In this document: positions 25,731-34,084 of the stretch, piece after piece
Layout: each line of letters starts with the position of its first letter
Numbering within the stretch: the stretch's first letter is position 1
Assembly: GCF_026626665.1 (NCBI RefSeq)
Contig: NZ_JAPNKE010000002.1
Location: 4,131,168 to 4,195,167 of the forward strand
Source of the DNA: Nannocystis pusilla
GTDB lineage: Bacteria; Myxococcota_A; Polyangia; Nannocystales; Nannocystaceae
DNA length: 64,000 bases
Direction: 5' to 3'
Translations under genes and position numbers: made by a program
Notes under the pieces: model-generated
Told to the model about the DNA's origin: nothing
Databases searched by the model: none
Seen by the model: the letters and a program-made list of their open reading frames with translations, nothing else

Positions 25731-27386
25731 GTGAGACTCCGGCTCCTCCTCGCCCTCGCCATCGTCCCCTCCTGCATCGACTTCGTCCTCGACGCCGACC
25801 TCGACGGCCCGCGCATCGTCGCCAGCGACTTCCCCGGCCCGCGCGCCGTCGAGGTCCCGGTCGCCGGCCCGTGGCGGCTCGAGTTCAGCGAGCCGCTCGA
25901 TCCTCGGCGCCTGCGCGTCGCCCTGCTCGCCTGGGAGACCGTCGGCGCCTGCGAGCTCACCCCCGAGTGCGACGAGGGCAGCTGCGAGCGCGGGCGCTGC
26001 CAGGTCGACCCGATCGCCGACGCCGACCTGCGCGCCCTGGAGCGCGGCGACCCGCTCGACGGCGCCATCCCGCTCGCCCTCGCCCTCGAAGACCTGCCCG
26101 AAAGGCCAGGCACGAGCCTCCACATCACCCCGGAGCGCCCGCTCGCGGCCCACGCTCGCCACAGCCTCCTCGTGTTCGCCCGCGACCGCCGCGGCGCGCC
26201 GCTGGTCGACGACGACGGCGAGGCGGTCGTGTGGCGGCGCGACCTCGTCACGGCCGGCCCCGCCAGCTCGGGCCCGGCGCCGCGGCTCGTCTCGCCGCCG
26301 CCGGGGGCCGACCTCGTGCCCACCGATCTCGCCCGCGTCGACACCGCCTTCGACCGCCCCGTCGCCGCCGCCCCGGGCGACACCTTGCAGCTGCGCGCCG
26401 CCGATCATCCGCGCGAGCTCGTCGATCCCGTCGCCTGTCCCGGCTGGGTGCCCGGCCTCTGCCTGTCCTGGAGGACAGCCGAGCCGCTCGCCCCCGGCGT
26501 GGTCTACGAGCTCGCCGGCGGCAGCCTGCGCGACCGCGCCGGCCGTCCCCTGGTGGCCTCGCGCGAGTTCGCCGCCTTCCGCACCGGCCCCGGCCCCGAC
26601 CTCAGCCCGCCCGAGCTCGCCGACCTGGTGTTCGCCCAGCTCGGCCGCTGCCTGCACGCCCGCCTGCACGCCCGCGAGCCGCTGCGCCTGCGCCTCACCG
26701 CCGGCCCGGCCGCGCGCGAGCTGGTGACTCCGCCCGGCCCCGTCGACCTCGCAGTCCGCCTCGACGCCCCCGCCGGCGCCCGCGTCACCGCCACCCTCCA
26801 GGCCTGGGACCTCGCCGGCCGCGCCGCCGAGCGCAGCACCGAGCATGTCCTCGGGGACAGCTTCGATCGCGGCGCTCCGCCGCTCGCGCTCGCCGAGGTG
26901 CTCGCCAACCCGCGCGGTCGCGAGCCCACGCAGGAGTTCGTCGAGCTGGCCGACCTCCGCGCCGCCGGCGACCCGCTCCTCGTCGGCGGCCTGCGCCTCG
27001 TCGACGGCCCCGCGGGCGCCCTCGACCTCGCGGGCGGCGATCCGCTGCCGCCGTTCACCTCCGCGCCCGGCCAGCGCCACGTGGTCGTCCCCGCCGCCTA
27101 CGACCCGGCCCAGGGCGACGATCCGGGCCCGCCGCCGGGCACCTCGCTGATCCGCGTCGACGCCTCGCTGGCGGCCGGCGGCCTCAAGAACAGCCCCGGC
27201 GAGGCGCTCCTCCTGGTCTTCGAGGCAGGTGCGAAAGGACCTGTCGTATTGGACAGTTACGGCGGCTGGCACGACCCGGGCGATCTCCCGGGGCGCTCGC
27301 TCGCCCGCGACCCGGGCGGATGCGACACCCCCGCCGCCTGGGCTCCGCACCCGAGCGGCCGCGCGAACCCGGGCACAGGCCCATGA
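25731..27386 (+). CDS. Lipoprotein with Ig-like and lamin-tail-like domains
   Basis: 551 residues from GTG 25731, with signal peptide VRLRLLLALAIVPSC (lipobox VPSC). Two SbsA/Big_5-style Ig domains are visible (VAGPWRLEFSEPLDPRRL and RLVSPPPGADLVPTDLARV with FDRPV), followed by a C-terminal lamin-tail domain (LALAEVLANPRGREPTQEFV, GLRLVDG, and LKNSPGEALLLVFE). Such proteins are surface-attached and of unknown role; lamin-tail domains often accompany nucleases or adhesins. At least four in-frame palindromic fragments occur: LPERPG (26093), LSWRTAEP (26463), HVLGDSF (26846) and AKGPVVLDS (27228). They lie in loops between predicted strands. Confidence 0.75.
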   Translation: MRLRLLLALAIVPSCIDFVLDADLDGPRIVASDFPGPRAVEVPVAGPWRLEFSEPLDPRRLRVALLAWETVGACELTPECDEGSCERGRCQVDPIADADLRALERGDPLDGAIPLALALEDLPERPGTSLHITPERPLAAHARHSLLVFARDRRGAPLVDDDGEAVVWRRDLVTAGPASSGPAPRLVSPPPGADLVPTDLARVDTAFDRPVAAAPGDTLQLRAADHPRELVDPVACPGWVPGLCLSWRTAEPLAPGVVYELAGGSLRDRAGRPLVASREFAAFRTGPGPDLSPPELADLVFAQLGRCLHARLHAREPLRLRLTAGPAARELVTPPGPVDLAVRLDAPAGARVTATLQAWDLAGRAAERSTEHVLGDSFDRGAPPLALAEVLANPRGREPTQEFVELADLRAAGDPLLVGGLRLVDGPAGALDLAGGDPLPPFTSAPGQRHVVVPAAYDPAQGDDPGPPPGTSLIRVDASLAAGGLKNSPGEALLLVFEAGAKGPVVLDSYGGWHDPGDLPGRSLARDPGGCDTPAAWAPHPSGRANPGTGP

Positions 27387-27428
27387 ACGTTGCCGATCGG
27401 CGCGCGATGGGCGATGCTCCGCCGCCGC

Positions 27429-29680
27429 ATGGCGACCCCCGAGACCCCCGAGAACGAAGCCGCCGGCGAGCGGATCGAGGGGGCCGTGCTGCGCGTCGTC
27501 CACCACAACCCGCAGACCCGCTACACGGTGCTGCGGGTCGTGCGGCCCGGCGAGGTCGCGCCGCAGACGTGGGTCGGCCGCTCGACCGGCATCGAGGAGG
27601 GCATGCAGGTCACGGCCGCGGGCGAGTGGACGCACCACCCGAACTACGGCAAGCAGTTCAACTTCGCCAGGATCGCCGCCAAGGCCCCGACCACCCTGCC
27701 CGGCATCCAGCGCCGGCTCGAGCGCTACCCCGGCCTCGGCGCCGAGAAGGCCGAGCGGATCGTCCAGCGCTTCGGCCTCGACACCCTGGGGATCCTCGAC
27801 AAGTCGCCGCGCCGCCTGCTCGAGGTCGAGGGCATCGGCCCCAAGACGCTCGAGCGGATCCTGGCCCACCACACGCGCGCGGCGGCCCGACCGCGGAGAT
27901 CGAGAATCAGCTGCTCGAGCTCGATCTGCCGACCCACTTCGCCGACGCGATCAGCCAGCGCTTCGGCGAGACCGCGCTCACCGTCCTGCGCCAGCACCCC
28001 TACCGCCTGGCCCGCGAGGTCCGCGGGATCGGCTTCATCACCGCCGACAAGATCGCCCGCGCCCTCGGCGTCGACCTCGAGAGCGACGAGCGCATCGAGG
28101 CCGGCCTGTTCCACACCCTCGAGCAGTCGGAGCAGAACGGCCACTGCGCCCTGCCGCTGCCGATCCTCGTGCAGAACGCCGAGCGCCTGCTCGAGCTGCC
28201 GCCGGCCCGCATCGAGGCCGAGGCGATGAAGCTCGTCCACTCCGGCGCGCTCGTGCTCGACCGGCGCGAGGGCGACGAGGGCGAGCCGCTGCCGCCGCTG
28301 TGCTACCCGCCGCGCTTCTACGACGCCGAGCGCAACGTCGCCGAGATCCTCACCGACATCGCTCTGGGCGCCGGCAAGGGCCGCGGCCGCTGGACCGAGG
28401 TCGCCCCGCCGCCGGGCCTGTCGGCCGGCCAGCTCGCCGCGATCGCGGCCATCCGCGACGCCGGCCTCGTCATCCTGACCGGAGGGCCAGGTACGGGCAA
28501 GAGCACCGTCACCCGCGCCATCATCGACACCGCGCTCGCCAACGAGTCGCCGGTGCTGTTGGCCGCGCCGACCGGCCGGGCCGCCAAGCGCCTCGCCGAG
28601 GCCACCGGCCAGCGCGCCACCACCATCCACCGCCTGCTCGAGATCGAGGGCGGCACCGGCGAGTTCTTCCACAACGCTCAAAACCCGCTGCCCGAGGGCC
28701 TGGTCGTGATCGACGAGGCCTCGATGCTCGACCTCCCGCTGGCCGAGGCGCTGCTCCTGGCGCTCACGCCCCAGCACCGCCTCCTCCTGGTCGGCGACGC
28801 CGATCAGCTGCCCTCGGTCGGCCCCGGCAACGTCCTGCGCGACGTCCTCGCCGCGGCCGACCGCCCCGACTCGCCGATCCCGGTGGTGCGCCTGACCCAG
28901 ATCTTCCGCCAGGCCGAGGGCTCGTCGATCGTCACCTCGGCGCACGCGATCTTGCGCGGCAAGGTCCCCGACTCCGACCGCAGCGAGGGCGGCCAGTTCT
29001 ACGTCGTCCAGGCCCGCGACAGCGAGCGCGCCCACGAGCTCGTGCTCAAGGCCATCACCGAGCGGATCCCCAGGGCCTACGGCCTCGACCCGCGCACCGA
29101 GGTCCAGGTGCTGTGCCCGATGCACAAGGGCAAGGCCGGCACCGAGGCCCTCAACGCCGCGCTCCAGGCCCACCACACCGCCGGCGCGCCCGAGCTGGTG
29201 CTGCCCGGCCGCCAGCCGCGGATCTTCCGCGTCGGCGACCGCGTGATGCAGACCAAGAACGACCACGAGCGCGGCGTCTTCAACGGCGACATCGGCCTCG
29301 TCACCGCGGTCGACCCCGAGCGCCAGATCCTCACCGTCGAGATCGACGGCGACCCGGTCTCCTACGACAGCAAGCAGCTCAACGCGCTGCAGCTCGCCTA
29401 CGCCGTCTCGATCCACAAGAGCCAGGGCAGCGAGTTCCCCGCCGTGGTCGTGCCGCTGCTCGGCGAGCACCACGTCATGCTGCGCCGCAACCTCCTCTAC
29501 ACCGCCGTCACCCGCGCTCGCCGCCTGTGCGTCCTCGTCGCCGACCCGCGCGCCCTGACCCAGGCCGTCCACCGCAGCGACGCCGCCCGCCGCTTCACCG
29601 GCCTGCGCGAGCGCCTGCTCGCCGCCCTGCGCGAGCGCCTCGGCGAGCGCCGGACCGTGCGCCACATCGACACGGCATGA
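27429..29680 (+). CDS. recD2: RecD2-like (RecD/TraA family) DNA helicase (apparent frameshift)
   Basis: About 750 residues. ATG 27429 (MATPETPENEA) is chosen over ATG 27414. The N-terminal OB-like domain (GAVLRVVHHNPQTRYTVLRVV) and tandem helix-hairpin-helix region (YPGLGAEKAERIVQRFG, VEGIGPKTLERIL, VRGIGFITADKIA) are typical of RecD2. Superfamily 1 motifs follow: Walker A GGPGTGKST near residue 352, motif II VIDEASMLD, GDADQLPSVGPGN, RLTQIFRQ, and C-terminal SIHKSQGSEFPAVV. It is a 5'-to-3' helicase for DNA repair, not part of RecBCD since no recB or recC is present nearby. One frame change near 27895 lies in a GCGGC-rich stretch between HhH modules (HHTRAAA to PTAEIENQLLELDL) and is probably an indel error. 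Confidence 0.9.
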
Positions 29681-29693
29681 GTGCTCGGGGCTG

Positions 29694-29763
29694 GTCCATG
29701 GGACATGTCCTCCTCACCATGCTCGAGGACATATCCCCTCGAACATGTCCTCGAGGACATGCC
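29694..29763. repeat. Palindromic-repeat mosaic after recD2
   Basis: Contains GGTCCATGGGACATGTCC, CATGCTCGAGGACATATCC and the perfect palindrome CATGTCC-TCGA-GGACATG (29744-29761). It starts 14 bp after the recD2 stop. Confidence 0.8.
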
Positions 29764-30055
29764 ACGACGACCCTCGCCGCCAGTCCGACCCCGGCGTTCG
29801 GCGCGTGGACAGGGCCGCGCGGGATCGGCGCCGGGCCCTGCGGCGCACCGGGGGTGACCTGGCGGCTCGATCTCCGGCGCTTCCGCTGCCTCCCCGCGGA
29901 CGGCGACGTCTCGGGGCGGAACTCACCGCGGTCGACGGAGCCGCCCGGGACAGCCGCCGGCCGCGATCACCGCCGGCCGGCGAACGGGGTCCGAACGCAC
30001 GTTCCGCAGCGCCCTCGAGCCCGGGCTGCCGGCGACGAAGCGGTCCCCGAGGCCT

Positions 30056-30084
30056 CCCTGCCGGGCCCTGCGGGGTGCTTTTTT
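30056..30084 (+). terminator. Possible terminator or attenuator before yebC
   Basis: CCCTGC pairs with GCGGGG (one G-U pair) across an 8-base loop and is followed by TGC and a run of six T, an unusual T-run in this DNA. It ends 34 bp before the yebC ATG, so it may end upstream transcription or attenuate yebC-ruvCA. Confidence 0.35.
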
Positions 30085-30118
30085 CCGCCAGGCGCGTGTG
30101 GTACTGACCTCGGTCAGC

Positions 30119-30865
30119 ATGTCCGGCCACAGCAAATGGTCCACGATTAAGCGCAAGAAGGGGGCGCTCGACGCCCAGCGTGGCAAGATCTTCACCAAGA
30201 TCGCCCGCGAGATCATGGTCGCCGCGAAGGACGGCGGCGGCGACCCGGCCGGCAACCCGCGCCTGCGCACCGCGCTCCTCGCGGCCAGGGCCGCCAACAT
30301 GCCGAAGGAGAACCAGGAGCGCGCGATCAAGAAGGGCACCGGCGAGCTCGCCGGCGTCACCTTCGAGAACGTGCTCTACGAGGGCCGCGGTCCCGGTGGT
30401 TCGTGCTTCATCGTCGAGGTGCTGACCGACAACAAGAACCGCACGGTCGCCGAGATCCGCACCGCCTTCGGCAAGTCGGGCGGCGAGATGGTGTCGAGCG
30501 GCGCGGTCGCGTGGATGTTCGACCACAAGGGCGTGCTCGAGGTCCCGAAGGCCAAGATCAGCGAAGAGGCGCTGATGGAGCGGGCGCTCGGGGCCGGCGG
30601 CGAGGACATCCAGGACTGGGGCGAGACGTGGGCCATCATGTCGTCGCCGAGCGACCTCGCCGGGCTGCAGACCGAGCTCGCCGACCTCGAGCCCAGCGGC
30701 GGCGTGCAGTGGATCGCCAAGCCCGAGAACGAGAAGGCGCTCGACGGCGACGTGGCGGTCTCGGTGGCCAAGTTGTGGGCCAAGCTCGACGAGCACGACG
30801 ACGTCCAGAGCTGCTACACCAACGCCACCCTGCCCGACGAGGTCATGGAGGAGCACGGCCCGTAG
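30119..30865 (+). CDS. yebC: YebC/PmpR-family transcription-translation regulator
   Basis: 248 residues, a full-length member of the YebC/TACO1 family: MSGHSKWSTIKRKKGALDAQRGKIF at the N-terminus, LRTALLAARAANMPKENQERAIKKG, YEGRGPGG, EVLTDNKNRTVAEIR and FGKSGGEM. YebC proteins bind DNA in some species and help translation of proline-rich stretches in others. The position directly before ruvC-ruvA is the widespread conserved order yebC-ruvC-ruvA. The ATG overlaps GGTCAGCATG with no strong Shine-Dalgarno. Confidence 0.95.
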   Translation: MSGHSKWSTIKRKKGALDAQRGKIFTKIAREIMVAAKDGGGDPAGNPRLRTALLAARAANMPKENQERAIKKGTGELAGVTFENVLYEGRGPGGSCFIVEVLTDNKNRTVAEIRTAFGKSGGEMVSSGAVAWMFDHKGVLEVPKAKISEEALMERALGAGGEDIQDWGETWAIMSSPSDLAGLQTELADLEPSGGVQWIAKPENEKALDGDVAVSVAKLWAKLDEHDDVQSCYTNATLPDEVMEEHGP

Positions 30866-30879
30866 GCCGCGGATCCCCG

Positions 30880-31383
30880 TTGTCGACCGCCACGCGGATC
30901 CTCGGCGTCGATCCCGGCACCCGGATCGTCGGCTACGGCCTCCTCGATCACCGGCAGGGGGCCCGCCCCGCCTATGTCGAGTGCGGCGTCATTCGCCTGC
31001 GCCAGGAAGACCCGATGCCCGTGCGCCTGTCCGTCCTCGCCCGCACGATCGCCGAGCTCATCGTCGAGTTCGGCCCGCGCGTCCTGTCCCTCGAGGCAGC
31101 CTTCCACGGCGTCAACCCCAGCTCCGCGCTCAAGCTCGGCCAGGCGCGCGGCGCGGTGATGGCCGTCGCCGCCGAGCGCGGCCTCGAGGTCGCCGAGTAC
31201 CCGCCCGCCTACGTCAAGCGCGCCGTCGTCGGCCACGGCCGCGCCACCAAGGAGGACGTCATGGCCCGCGTGCAGCTGCTGTTCGGCCTGGCGCGCGCCC
31301 CCACGGCCGACGCCGCCGACGCCCTCGCCATCGCGCTGTGCCACGTGCACGCGCCCAGGCTGCCCCGGAGGACAGGTCCATGA
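30880..31383 (+). CDS. ruvC: Holliday junction resolvase RuvC
   Basis: 167 residues. The start is taken as TTG 30880 because it puts the first catalytic aspartate at residue 11 (RILGVDPGTRIVGYG), as usual for RuvC; no ATG or GTG fits. The other metal ligands are visible as E in LSLEAAF near residue 72 and the aspartates in TADAADALAIA near residue 145. A substrate-contact segment NPSSALKLGQARGAVM is intact. RuvC resolves Holliday junctions with RuvAB. It lies 14 bp after yebC, and its stop overlaps the ruvA start (ATGA at 31380-31383). CTGTCCCTCGAGGCAG overlaps the conserved LSLEA codons; this may be chance. Confidence 0.93.
   Translation: MSTATRILGVDPGTRIVGYGLLDHRQGARPAYVECGVIRLRQEDPMPVRLSVLARTIAELIVEFGPRVLSLEAAFHGVNPSSALKLGQARGAVMAVAAERGLEVAEYPPAYVKRAVVGHGRATKEDVMARVQLLFGLARAPTADAADALAIALCHVHAPRLPRRTGP
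31366..31382 (+). repeat. Palindromic fragment spanning the ruvC end and ruvA ribosome binding site
   Basis: CTGCCCCGGAGGACAGG lies just before ATG 31380. It encodes the last ruvC residues (LPRRTG) and supplies GGAGGACAGG, which contains a perfect GGAGG Shine-Dalgarno 9 bp before the ruvA start. Confidence 0.6.
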
Positions 31384-32009
31384 TCGGCTGGTTGTCGGGC
31401 ATCGTCGTCCACCGCGACGCCAGGCAGGGCGTCGTCGTCCTCAACGTCGGCGGCGTCGGCTACGAGCTGCGCGTGTCGCTGCAGACCCTCGCCGCCGTCG
31501 GCGACCCCGACGAGCACTGCGCCCTGTGGGTCCACACCCACGCCCGCGAGGACGCGCTGCTGCTGTTCGGCTTCGCCACCCAGGCCGAGAAGCAGCTGTT
31601 CCTGCTGCTGACCGGCGTGCCCAAGGTCGGCCCCAAGCACGCGATGGCGGTCCTCGGCGGCTTCCCGCTGGCCGAGCTGGTCGACCACCTCACGCAGGGC
31701 CGCGAGGTCATGCTGACGAAGATCCCCGGCATCGGCAAGAAGACCGCCGAGCAGATCCTGCTGTCGATCGCCGACAAGGTCGCCTCCTTCGCCACCGAGC
31801 TCGAGGGCAGCCCCCGCGGCCCCACCCCGGCCAAGGCCGAGCCGGAGCCGCCCGCGATCGTCGAGGAGGCCAAGCAGGTGCTGGTCGACCTCGGCTGGCG
31901 CGTCAAAGAGGTCGAGGTCGCCCTGGCCAAGCTCACCGCCGGCGGCCCCGTCACCGCCTCGCTCGACGACCTGGTGCGCCGGACGCTGGCCCAGCTGATG
32001 GAGCGCTGA
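31380..32009 (+). CDS. ruvA: Holliday junction helicase subunit RuvA
   Basis: 209 residues with the three-domain layout of RuvA: N-terminal OB fold (MIGWLSGIVVHRDARQGVVVLNVGGVGYEL), two helix-hairpin-helix motifs (LTGVPKVGPKHAMAVLGG and LTKIPGIGKKTAEQILLS), a flexible Pro/Glu linker and the C-terminal RuvB-binding domain (IVEEAKQVLVDLGWRVKEVE). It binds four-way junctions and recruits RuvB. ruvB is not in this window; repeats follow the stop instead. Translation is coupled to ruvC by overlap. Confidence 0.95.
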   Translation: MIGWLSGIVVHRDARQGVVVLNVGGVGYELRVSLQTLAAVGDPDEHCALWVHTHAREDALLLFGFATQAEKQLFLLLTGVPKVGPKHAMAVLGGFPLAELVDHLTQGREVMLTKIPGIGKKTAEQILLSIADKVASFATELEGSPRGPTPAKAEPEPPAIVEEAKQVLVDLGWRVKEVEVALAKLTAGGPVTASLDDLVRRTLAQLMER

Positions 32010-32029
32010 GGCGCTCGGAGCTGCCGGTT

Positions 32030-32098
32030 CGAGCATGTCCGTTCGCACATGCTCGAGCGGGCATGTCTCCGCGAACATGTTAGCGAGGACATGTCCCG
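32030..32098. repeat. Palindromic-repeat mosaic after ruvA
   Basis: Five units head to tail: GAGCATGTCCGTTCGCACATGCTC (an imperfect 24-bp inverted repeat with GAGCATG/CATGCTC ends), GAGCGGGCATGTCTCC, GCGAACATG, TTAGCGAGGACATGTCCCGG. A further pair, CCTGTCCTCCGGCTGGCC and TTCGGGACAG, lies at 32203-32222 next to the end of the convergent protease gene. Confidence 0.8.
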
Positions 32099-32227
32099 GC
32101 CTGCCCGCGCGGACGGCCCGCCCGACGCAGCGGGCTCGCGGCCACGCCCGCCCTCGCCGTCCGACCGGGGCTCCCGAGCGTCGGCAGCCCCGCGGCCTGT
32201 CCTCCGGCTGGCCTTCGGGACAGCTGC

Positions 32228-33640
32228 TCAGCCGCCGGCCGTCTGCAGCTCGGCGACGTACCAGTCGCCCCACTCGAGCCGCATCTGCATCACCAGCGTG
32301 GCCGGCTGGCGGCCGTCGGTGTCGCGGTTGCGCAGGGTGACCACCGCGTGCGGCGCGTAGGCGCCGGGCACGATCTCCAGGCGCTCGACCTCGAGGTGCG
32401 CCCCGCGCTTGAAGCGGCCGGTGGCCTCGGCGAACGCGAAGGTGCGGGCCGCGTCGACGGTCTGCAGGCGCATCATCGCCGCGGTCATGGCGGTGTCCTG
32501 GTCGCTCTCGGCGAAGTAGCGGGCGCCGACGTAGGCCTGGGCGAACTCGAAGAAGAAGCTGATGACCTGGTCCTTCGACAGCGCGCCCTCGACCCCGAGC
32601 GCCTCCATGAAGCCGCGGGTACCGGTGCGGAGGACGACGTCCTGGACCTTGGAGAACGGCAGCTCCTCGGCGCCGGCCGGCTCGGAGTCGATGATGTCCT
32701 CGAGCGCGGCCACGAACTGCTGGACCGCCGCGCGGCCGTCGCCCGGCAGCTGTTCGGCGATGGTGGTCATGGTGCGCTGGCGGATCTTCCGGCTGTAGGT
32801 CGGCGACATCATGCGCCGCGCGACCTCGAGGTCGCCGCCGTCGAGCGCCTTGAGGAAGCCGCGGGCCCGCTCGGTCGCGCGGGCGCTCTGCTCGGCCGCG
32901 GTCTCCATCGCCGGGCGCTCGCTCAGCATCTGCGCCGCCTCGGCGATCGGGATCGCGTAGCCGCCGACGCGGTGCTTCCACGTCCAGCTGACCACCCCGA
33001 CCACGCGGCCGTAGCGGTCGAGCACCGGCCCGCCGCTCTGCCCGCGCCGCACCGCCTGCGACAGACCGAAGAACGCGCCCGGCCCGACCGCGGGGTTGAA
33101 CACCTCGAGCTCGCGCACGTTGCCGGTGCGGGCCACGAAGCCGTCGGGCTTCTTGCCGCCCGCGCTCGCGTCGTCCTCGCTCGGGCGCGCCAGCAGCAGC
33201 ACGCGATCCTTGGCGTGCAGATAGTCCTCGATCGGCGCCAAGCCGACTGTCGCAAGGGACAGGGCCGGCAGCGGCGCGTCGACGTCGAGCTTGATCAGCG
33301 CGAGGTCGCGGCTCGGATCGATGTAGACGATGCGGACCGCGGCGAAGCTGCGCTGGGGCCGGAGCGCGGGGAACGTGACGTCCTCGATGTGATCGGCGTC
33401 CTCGATCACGTGGCGGTTGGTGATGAGATAGCCGGCGGGATCGACCACGAACGCGAGGCCGCGGCCGACGTCGGTCGAGATGACCGCCACCGACGCGGCC
33501 CCCTTCTGCGCCACCGCGAGGTCTCCTTGCGCGCGCCCGGTCTTGCCGCGCTCGAGCGTCACGTCGCCGATCGGACGGCTCGCGCAGCCCAGGGCGACGA
33601 GGGCGGCGCAGAGCGACAGGATCCGGAGCGCAGCAGGCAC
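32228..33640 (-). CDS. Lipoprotein with trypsin-like serine protease domain (HtrA/S1C type)
   Basis: 470 residues from GTG 33640. Signal peptide ends in lipobox VALGC (Cys19). The protease domain carries the catalytic triad: His in LITNRHVIED near residue 76, Asp in DPSRDLALIKL near residue 111, and Ser in RRGQSGGPVLDRYGRVVGVVSW near residue 203. No PDZ domain follows; instead there is an alpha-rich C-terminal region of about 230 residues, which is atypical for HtrA. LSLATVG at about residue 130 is covered by a repeat-like GACTGTCGCAAGGGACAGG. It is likely an envelope protease of quality control or signalling type; the extra C-terminal domain is unassigned. Confidence 0.82.
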   Translation of the reverse strand: MPAALRILSLCAALVALGCASRPIGDVTLERGKTGRAQGDLAVAQKGAASVAVISTDVGRGLAFVVDPAGYLITNRHVIEDADHIEDVTFPALRPQRSFAAVRIVYIDPSRDLALIKLDVDAPLPALSLATVGLAPIEDYLHAKDRVLLLARPSEDDASAGGKKPDGFVARTGNVRELEVFNPAVGPGAFFGLSQAVRRGQSGGPVLDRYGRVVGVVSWTWKHRVGGYAIPIAEAAQMLSERPAMETAAEQSARATERARGFLKALDGGDLEVARRMMSPTYSRKIRQRTMTTIAEQLPGDGRAAVQQFVAALEDIIDSEPAGAEELPFSKVQDVVLRTGTRGFMEALGVEGALSKDQVISFFFEFAQAYVGARYFAESDQDTAMTAAMMRLQTVDAARTFAFAEATGRFKRGAHLEVERLEIVPGAYAPHAVVTLRNRDTDGRQPATLVMQMRLEWGDWYVAELQTAGG

Positions 33641-34084
33641 AACATCCAGGCTACGGCACGCTTCGGGCACCGGCCAGCCCGAAGCCAAATCTCGTGTGGT
33701 GGCCCCCACGGACGCGCCTCGCGGCCCGGGCGCGCCGCCGCGCGAGTCTCCGCGTCCGCGCCGGTCCGCCGTGGCCGAGCCCGCACCCGCCGTCGCCGCG
33801 ACCGACATGTCACCTATCCCGAGAGACCTGGCCCGAAAGACAGCACGACGATCGCCCGCGGAGGGCGCGCGGCGAGGTGGGTGCGGGGCCGAGATCCGAC
33901 CGGCCGATCCGGCGACGTCGCCCGTGATCATGAGCCCGCGTTCATCGGCCGCCCGCAATCCCGGGAAAGCGCCCGCCCCTGTCGCTGCCTGCCCACGCGG
34001 CGCCGCATGTCCTGCCACACGCGCGCCGCCGGTCGCGGCCGAGATCGCCGCCGCACCGCTGTGATAGCGTGCGGTCGGACCCCT
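33641..34084. other. Divergent intergenic region
   Basis: A 444-bp gap between two divergent genes for secreted proteins. It contains a repeat block at 33803-33845 (CGACATGTCACCTATCCCGA, GAGACCTGGCCCGAAAGACAG). Other apparent frames are Arg/Pro/Ala-rich with no protein-like pattern. Promoters for both genes should be here, but I cannot place them. Confidence 0.5.

Larger units (their letters stand above)
29681..30118. other. Intergenic region between recD2 and yebC
   Basis: The first 80 bp are palindromic repeats (separate entry). From 29770 to about 30050 I see no protein-like frame; it contains a CCGCCGGCC-type self-complementary stretch around 29950-29985. A possible terminator lies at 30056-30084. 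Confidence 0.55.

Noticed and set aside
28480..28496. GGAGGGCCAGGTACGGGC in recD2 as a repeat copy
   Set aside because: It encodes the conserved Walker A motif GGPGTGKS, so the similarity is due to protein sequence.
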